Origin: Polyangium sp. 6x1
GTDB taxonomy: Bacteria > Myxococcota_A > Polyangia > Polyangiales > Polyangiaceae
Direction: 5' to 3'
NCBI RefSeq assembly: GCF_029946515.1
Contig: NZ_JARZHH010000003.1
Span: 124,001-188,000, forward strand
Length of the DNA: 64,000 nucleotides
Each line of letters opens with the position of its first letter. The first letter of the stretch is position 1. The notes beneath the pieces were generated by a model that was not told where the DNA came from, searched no databases, and was given only the letters and a program-made list of their open reading frames with translations. Shown here in pieces: positions 59,942 through 64,000 of the stretch. Position numbers and translations under genes: made by a program.

Positions 59942-60958
59942 ATGCTGCCCTTCTCTTTGCTCGCGCGCCTCGACGCGTTTCGTTTTCCGTATGCCGCGCG
60001 CGTGGACCGCGTGGCCCACAAGGAATGGTTGCATTTCTGCGTCCATGGCCCGGGCGTCGATGCGATCGTGAACTTCAGCGTCACGGGCAGCTCCGAGGGC
60101 GCTGCGCGCGCGCAGGTGACGGCGCTCGTGCGTGAGGAGCAATGGGACGGCGATGTGGAGGCGTATGCCGAGGAGGACGTCGTGTTCCGCCGCGATCGGC
60201 TCGGGGCCACCTTCGGGAAGAACCGCCTCGAGCTCTCCGGCGAGCGGTATGAGATCGCGGTGACGCTTGCGGAGCGTCCGATTTCGATGTCCCTTTCCCT
60301 GCGGCCGACGACGTTACCGCTCTCCAAGCGACAATTCGCGCTCGGCAGCGCCGGATCGCTGCACTGGCTCCTCGTCCCACGGCTGGTCGCCGCGGGGACG
60401 ATCGTCGTCTCCGGTCGCACGCACCGCTTCGAGGGCGCGCCAGCGTACCACGATCACAACTGGGGCCGGTTTGCCTGGGGCGGCGATTTTGCGTGGGAAT
60501 GGGGCTACGGTCTACCCGCTTCGGCCGGCGCGCCGTGGAGCGTCGTTTTTTCGCGCCTCGCCGATCGCGGCCACCACGAGATGCGCACGCAGGCGCTCCT
60601 GCTCTGGAGGGGCGCGAAGCTCCACCGCGTGCTGGCCAGCCGCGATATCGTGGTCCAGCAGGAGGGATACCTCCGGCCGCGGCGCGTCCTCAAGGTGCCC
60701 CGGGTGATGGCCCTCCTCGCGCCCGAGACCGCGACGGACGTGCCGCGGCGCATCGATATCCACGCGGCCGCCGAGGGCGACGAGCTCCACCTTCGTTTCG
60801 AGGCCGAGGAGGTCGCGCAGATCATCCTGCCGAACGACCACGACCTCGGGATCACCATCATCAACGAGATCCGTGGTTTTTTGCGATTGAACGGAGTGGT
60901 CCGCGGCGAGCGGGTCTTCATGGAGGGTCATGCGATCTTCGAGCGCGTCAGCGCCTGA
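59942..60958 (+). CDS. CrtC/AttH-like lipocalin-type enzyme
   Basis: The 338-residue cytosolic protein has the beta-barrel pattern of the CrtC/AttH/tocopherol-cyclase-like lipocalin group. The signature EGAPAYHDHNWGRF, with its DHNWG core, is followed by FAWEWGYGL. A second conserved segment is RVFMEGHAIFE near the C-terminus. CrtC hydrates carotenoid end groups, and relatives cyclise or isomerise isoprenoid chains. With the upstream isoprenyl synthase this suggests a modified terpenoid or carotenoid-like product. Length is in the family range. Its 3' end overlaps the SCP2-like gene by 29 bases. Confidence 0.78.
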   Translation: MLPFSLLARLDAFRFPYAARVDRVAHKEWLHFCVHGPGVDAIVNFSVTGSSEGAARAQVTALVREEQWDGDVEAYAEEDVVFRRDRLGATFGKNRLELSGERYEIAVTLAERPISMSLSLRPTTLPLSKRQFALGSAGSLHWLLVPRLVAAGTIVVSGRTHRFEGAPAYHDHNWGRFAWGGDFAWEWGYGLPASAGAPWSVVFSRLADRGHHEMRTQALLLWRGAKLHRVLASRDIVVQQEGYLRPRRVLKVPRVMALLAPETATDVPRRIDIHAAAEGDELHLRFEAEEVAQIILPNDHDLGITIINEIRGFLRLNGVVRGERVFMEGHAIFERVSA

Positions 60959-61376
60959 GGCCTCGTTCGCCGCGTTCCTCGCGGAGTCGCTCGCGGCGCT
61001 GCGGCGCGATGGGCCCTGGATCTTCGCGCGCCTGTGCGAGCGGCTCGCGCGCCGCGAGTTATGCATCGAGGTGGACGGCGAGGCGCTCGGCCTGCGCTGC
61101 GAGATTCACGATATCCACCTCGTCGAGGCCCCGCGCTCGCCTGATATCCTCCTGCGTACGGACCGGCGGACGATCCTGGATCTGGTCGACGCGCGGAGCA
61201 CCTTGCTGGAGGCGCTGCTCGAGGAGCGGCTCGTGGTGCTGGCGCGCTTCGAGGACGTGAGCACCCTGCACGACGCGGTCCAGATCTACCTGCACGGAGC
61301 GGTCCGCGCTCGGGCATTTCCGGCCATGCTGCGACGGTTCCGGCAATCGGCGGCGAGGGCGGATGGGGCGGCTTGA
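60930..61376 (+). CDS. SCP2-like small protein
   Basis: The 148-residue protein begins within the end of the CrtC-like gene. A helical N-terminus (FAAFLAESLAALRRDGPWIFARL) is followed by strands LCIEVDGEALGLRCEIHDIHLV. Then SPDILLRTDRRTILDLVDARSTLLEAL and RLVVLARFEDVSTLHDAV resemble SCP2 sterol-carrier folds, which bind lipids in a hydrophobic tunnel. It may carry the isoprenoid intermediate. The assignment is tentative. Its stop is 17 bases before the ATG of the oxidoreductase. Confidence 0.6.
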   Translation: MRSSSASAPEASFAAFLAESLAALRRDGPWIFARLCERLARRELCIEVDGEALGLRCEIHDIHLVEAPRSPDILLRTDRRTILDLVDARSTLLEALLEERLVVLARFEDVSTLHDAVQIYLHGAVRARAFPAMLRRFRQSAARADGAA

Positions 61377-61393
61377 TACGGAGGGAGGGGGAA

Positions 61394-63793
61394 ATGGCAG
61401 CGCCGAAGGAGCCCAAGATCGTGACCATTTTCGGGGGAGGTATCGCCGGTCTCACGGCCGCGCACGAGCTCTCCGAGCGCGGGTTTCAGGTGTTTGTCTG
61501 GGAAAAGGAAGGCGGCGAGCCGACCATCCCCGGGCGCTCCGAAATCGGCGGCATGGCGCGGACCCAGTGGACGCGCGTCAACTGGCCCGCGTGGCTCGAG
61601 GAGCCCGAGAAGCGGATGCAGAGCACGGAGCCGATCCTCCGCCTCGACGAGGAGATCCATTTCAAGCCGGGGGAGGCGGTACCGGTCGATCCCGCGGAGG
61701 CCGCGCGGGTTCTTGCTGCGGTGGCCGAGAAGCTCAACCGATATCCGTCCCTGCGCGAGGTCGATATCGAGGGTTTCGCGGATGTACCGGACGAGGCGCT
61801 CTCCCTTTCGCGCGCGAATTACGTCAAGGAGCAGCTCGTCACTGTGTTTGGTGTGCAGGATCCCCCGAGCATGAGCCCGCATCCCGCGCTGCCCAAGACG
61901 TCGCGCCTGGATACCTGGGGGCTCGGGGATGCGCACGAACCAGAACGACCGGCCGACCAACGGAATTACGTGGGATTCTTCGTGCGGGAGTCGATTCTGC
62001 CGGGGGAACATGGGTTCCGCTTCTTTCCGGCGTTTTACTGGCACCTCTTCGACACGATGCGGCGCACGCCCATCCTCGAGGACGTGCCGGTCTCCCGCGT
62101 ACGAGCAGCGCGCACACGGGCGGCCCTCGAGAGATTCCATGCCTTGCGCGATATGCGCTACTGGATTGACACCTACCCCACGGAGACGACGCGCACGGTC
62201 TACGAGAACCTCGTCTCGACGACCACCCAGGCCGTCATGACCGAGCGCGAGGGCGCCCCCGCGCTCGTCCCGCGCCGCGTGATGCGGTCGTTCGAGGAGA
62301 TCTGGAGGAACCTCCACGCCTTGCTCGTGACCATGCAATTCACACTCGAGGACATGCAGCAATTCGAGCTCAAGCTGTTCAAGTACCTCACCTCGTCGAG
62401 CGCGCGCCGAGCCAAGGAATACGAGCAGATCTCGTGGTGGGATTTCCTGGACGGCGACCGCCTGAACCCCGCGCTCCAGGCGTCGCTCGACGCCTGGCCG
62501 CAGGCACTCGTGGCCATGTCGGCGCGGGAGGGGGACGCGCGGACGCAGGGCAATGTCACGGTGCAGCTCCTGCTCGACCAGCTCGCTGACACGAAATACC
62601 TGGACGGGGTCCTGAACGGTCCCTCCAGCGAGGCCTGGTTCGCACACTGGCGCCATTACCTCGAAGCACAGGGCGTCAGGTTCGTCCACGGAGAGCTCCG
62701 GGGCATCCGGCTCCGGGACGGCGAGATCCGGCTCGACGTACACCGCGCCGACGGAAAACGCGCGCTTTATGCCATGGGGTATTTCCTGCTCGCGCTCCCC
62801 GCCCAGGAGGTGAAGCGCCTCGTCACCGAGGAGCTCGTGGAGGCGCACGAGCGCGCGCACCCTGTGGGGCCCGACGGAGGACCGCGGGACGATACGCTCC
62901 GCCGGATTCGCGAGCTCTCCACCGGCGGCGTGGAGAAAGCGCACCCCGAGGGAGCCCTCCAGCACCTCAGCGGAATCCAATATTATTTTGCGGAGGACAT
63001 TCAATGGGTCCACGGCCACACCTACTTCCCGGACTCGGACTGGGGGCTCTCGTCGATCTCGCAGGCGATCTTCTGGAGGGAAAAACCTCGCCTGAACCAC
63101 GGATACCGGGGCACCCTCTCCGTGTGCATCGCGAACTGGTACAAGAAGAGCCGGAACACGGGGAAGTGCGCGTGGGAATCGTCGCGTGACGAGATCGCGC
63201 GCGAGGTCTGGCGGCAGATCGTACAGGGCCTCGAGAAGCGCAGCCACGGGCGCGCTGCGACGCGCGACGGCGAGCCGGAGCTTCTCTTCTGGCCCCCCCC
63301 CGAGCCGCTTTTTTATCACCTGGACGACGGAATCCGGTTCAAGGAAGACGGCAGCGGCGTCCTCACCAACGACGCGCCGCTCCTCATCAACCGCCCCGGT
63401 GAATGGGCGTCGCGGCCCGGGGAGGTGGGCAACTATGGGGTCTATTTCGATAGCCTCGTGTTCGCCGGGACCTACATGAAGACCCATACCCGGCTGACCA
63501 CGATGGAGGCGGCCAACGAGTCGGCGCGGCACGCGGTGAACGCGATCCTGACGCACGCCGAGCATCACCATCCCACCGGTCGTCTCGGCAATCTCTGCGC
63601 GATCTGGCCGCCCGAGGAGCGCGAGCTCGAGGATCTTCGCTTCCTGAGGGATCTCGACGAAAAGCTCGTGGAGCGGGGGCTGCCGCATTTCCTGGACATC
63701 GTCGGCGCCGAGGGGGTGGCGTCCGCGCTTTCGATCGGGGTCCCATCCGGCGGGCGAGCAGAGGAGCCGTCGCCGCGGGTCCCAGGGCGATGA
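61394..63793 (+). CDS. FAD-dependent oxidoreductase (amine-oxidase/desaturase type) with an OmpA-like insert
   Basis: The 799-residue flavoprotein begins at an ATG after a strong GGAGGGAGGGGG site. The FAD motif IFGGGIAGLTAAHELSERG (residues 12-30) and GGMART (52-57) match amine-oxidase/phytoene-desaturase/HpnE-type enzymes. The expected next block PGEHGFRFFPAFYWHLFDTM appears only at 203. Between them, about residues 82-153 form an OmpA-like domain (EIHFKPGEAVPV, VDIEGFADVPDEALSLSRANYV) with the Asp130/Arg140 pair of peptidoglycan-binding versions. Long helical and C-terminal domains follow. It is probably the oxidation step of the isoprenoid pathway. The insert could tether the enzyme. Confidence 0.85.
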   Translation: MAAPKEPKIVTIFGGGIAGLTAAHELSERGFQVFVWEKEGGEPTIPGRSEIGGMARTQWTRVNWPAWLEEPEKRMQSTEPILRLDEEIHFKPGEAVPVDPAEAARVLAAVAEKLNRYPSLREVDIEGFADVPDEALSLSRANYVKEQLVTVFGVQDPPSMSPHPALPKTSRLDTWGLGDAHEPERPADQRNYVGFFVRESILPGEHGFRFFPAFYWHLFDTMRRTPILEDVPVSRVRAARTRAALERFHALRDMRYWIDTYPTETTRTVYENLVSTTTQAVMTEREGAPALVPRRVMRSFEEIWRNLHALLVTMQFTLEDMQQFELKLFKYLTSSSARRAKEYEQISWWDFLDGDRLNPALQASLDAWPQALVAMSAREGDARTQGNVTVQLLLDQLADTKYLDGVLNGPSSEAWFAHWRHYLEAQGVRFVHGELRGIRLRDGEIRLDVHRADGKRALYAMGYFLLALPAQEVKRLVTEELVEAHERAHPVGPDGGPRDDTLRRIRELSTGGVEKAHPEGALQHLSGIQYYFAEDIQWVHGHTYFPDSDWGLSSISQAIFWREKPRLNHGYRGTLSVCIANWYKKSRNTGKCAWESSRDEIAREVWRQIVQGLEKRSHGRAATRDGEPELLFWPPPEPLFYHLDDGIRFKEDGSGVLTNDAPLLINRPGEWASRPGEVGNYGVYFDSLVFAGTYMKTHTRLTTMEAANESARHAVNAILTHAEHHHPTGRLGNLCAIWPPEERELEDLRFLRDLDEKLVERGLPHFLDIVGAEGVASALSIGVPSGGRAEEPSPRVPGR

Positions 63794-64000
63794 GCATGCA
63801 CGAAGCCGTGCCTCGGCCCAGCGCCGTTCTGCTTGCTTCGTAGGCCCGCGCGGCCTCGTGGTCGCGCCCGCCGTCGTCGAAGAGATTCCCTGGACGTCGT
63901 GGCGCTCGGGACCGGCTGCGCGGGTGTGCCGATTGCGATGGCGCCCCCCGCGCTCGATATATGGGTGCCACCCGACCCGGCCGGCCGGGCCGGCAGGCGC
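63794..64000. other. 207-base end region without a supported gene
   Basis: No open frame here has coding character or a ribosome binding site. A 14-bp perfect palindrome CCCGGCCGGCCGGG lies at 63976-63989. It is probably a chance product of high GC, or part of a terminator continuing beyond the window. Confidence 0.5.

Noticed and set aside
63976..63989. 14-bp palindrome at the window end as a terminator or recombination site
   Set aside because: It is pure G and C in a very GC-rich region, has no T-run, and the window ends too soon to judge.

Overview
The window is high-GC, densely coding bacterial DNA. It has the style of a myxobacterium, probably of the Polyangium/Sorangium side (Polyangiales). 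Supporting signs are many lipoproteins with Gly/Ala/Ser-rich linkers after the lipobox, DUF4215 (Myxococcus Cys-rich) repeats, an FG-GAP protein with a MYXO-CTERM-like tail, Ser/Thr kinases, a giant kinase-ATPase-GAF-histidine kinase hybrid, and much secreted or outer-membrane material. The species assignment is inference. No rRNA, tRNA, CRISPR array, insertion sequence or phage gene was found. No stretch longer than 300 bases lacks a supported gene.

Layout. 1-5.3 kb: a beta-propeller/cytochrome c lipoprotein with an exported partner, an M35-type zinc metallopeptidase lipoprotein, a STAS-like protein and a tiny TTG-started membrane protein. 5.4-8.8 kb: a PolX-type protein with a PHP domain and an apparently lost polymerase site, a hypothetical, a lipoprotein and a rhomboid protease. 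8.9-13.4 kb: a redox locus holding a poly-aspartate-tailed lipoprotein, a DUF3570 barrel, a second barrel, a DUF4266 lipoprotein, a DUF2271 lipoprotein with a flavinylation-like motif, and two haem-motif lipoproteins. Fur-box-like inverted repeats sit in both divergent promoters. 13.4-24.3 kb: a second STAS protein, a DUF6624-like protein, a coupled TauD dioxygenase/PLP dehydratase pair, GNAT, MmcQ-like, a 14-repeat DUF4215 lipoprotein ending in a D8C (uromodulin-like) domain, a methyltransferase, an NmrA-type reductase, a hydrolase, an AraC regulator and a membrane protein.

24.4-36.3 kb: an FG-GAP protein with disintegrin-like Cys repeats, a nucleoside hydrolase, an ABC-F ATPase, NRDE, 2H phosphoesterase and PP2C proteins, a His-rich lipoprotein and an M1 peptidase lipoprotein. 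36.5-53 kb is rich in signalling: a PEGA/barrel protein coupled to a Ser/Thr kinase, a TetR regulator divergent from a VTT membrane protein, the 1911-residue hybrid kinase, a BNR-repeat lipoprotein, and a three-gene operon coding a REC-PAS-STAS regulator, a PhnD-type binding protein and a histidine kinase. 53-57.3 kb: a DHFR-like reductase, a WYL regulator, PaiB and an arylamine N-acetyltransferase.

57.5-63.8 kb: a tight seven-gene operon with an isoprenyl diphosphate synthase, three unknown proteins, a CrtC-like lipocalin, an SCP2-like protein and an FAD oxidoreductase carrying an apparent OmpA-like insertion. It looks like an uncharacterised isoprenoid pathway.

The most unusual points are the bacterial D8C domain with exactly eight cysteines, the OmpA-like insert inside the FAD oxidoreductase, and the flavin/haem redox locus with its poly-Asp lipoprotein. 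All family names come from reading motifs, not from database searches.
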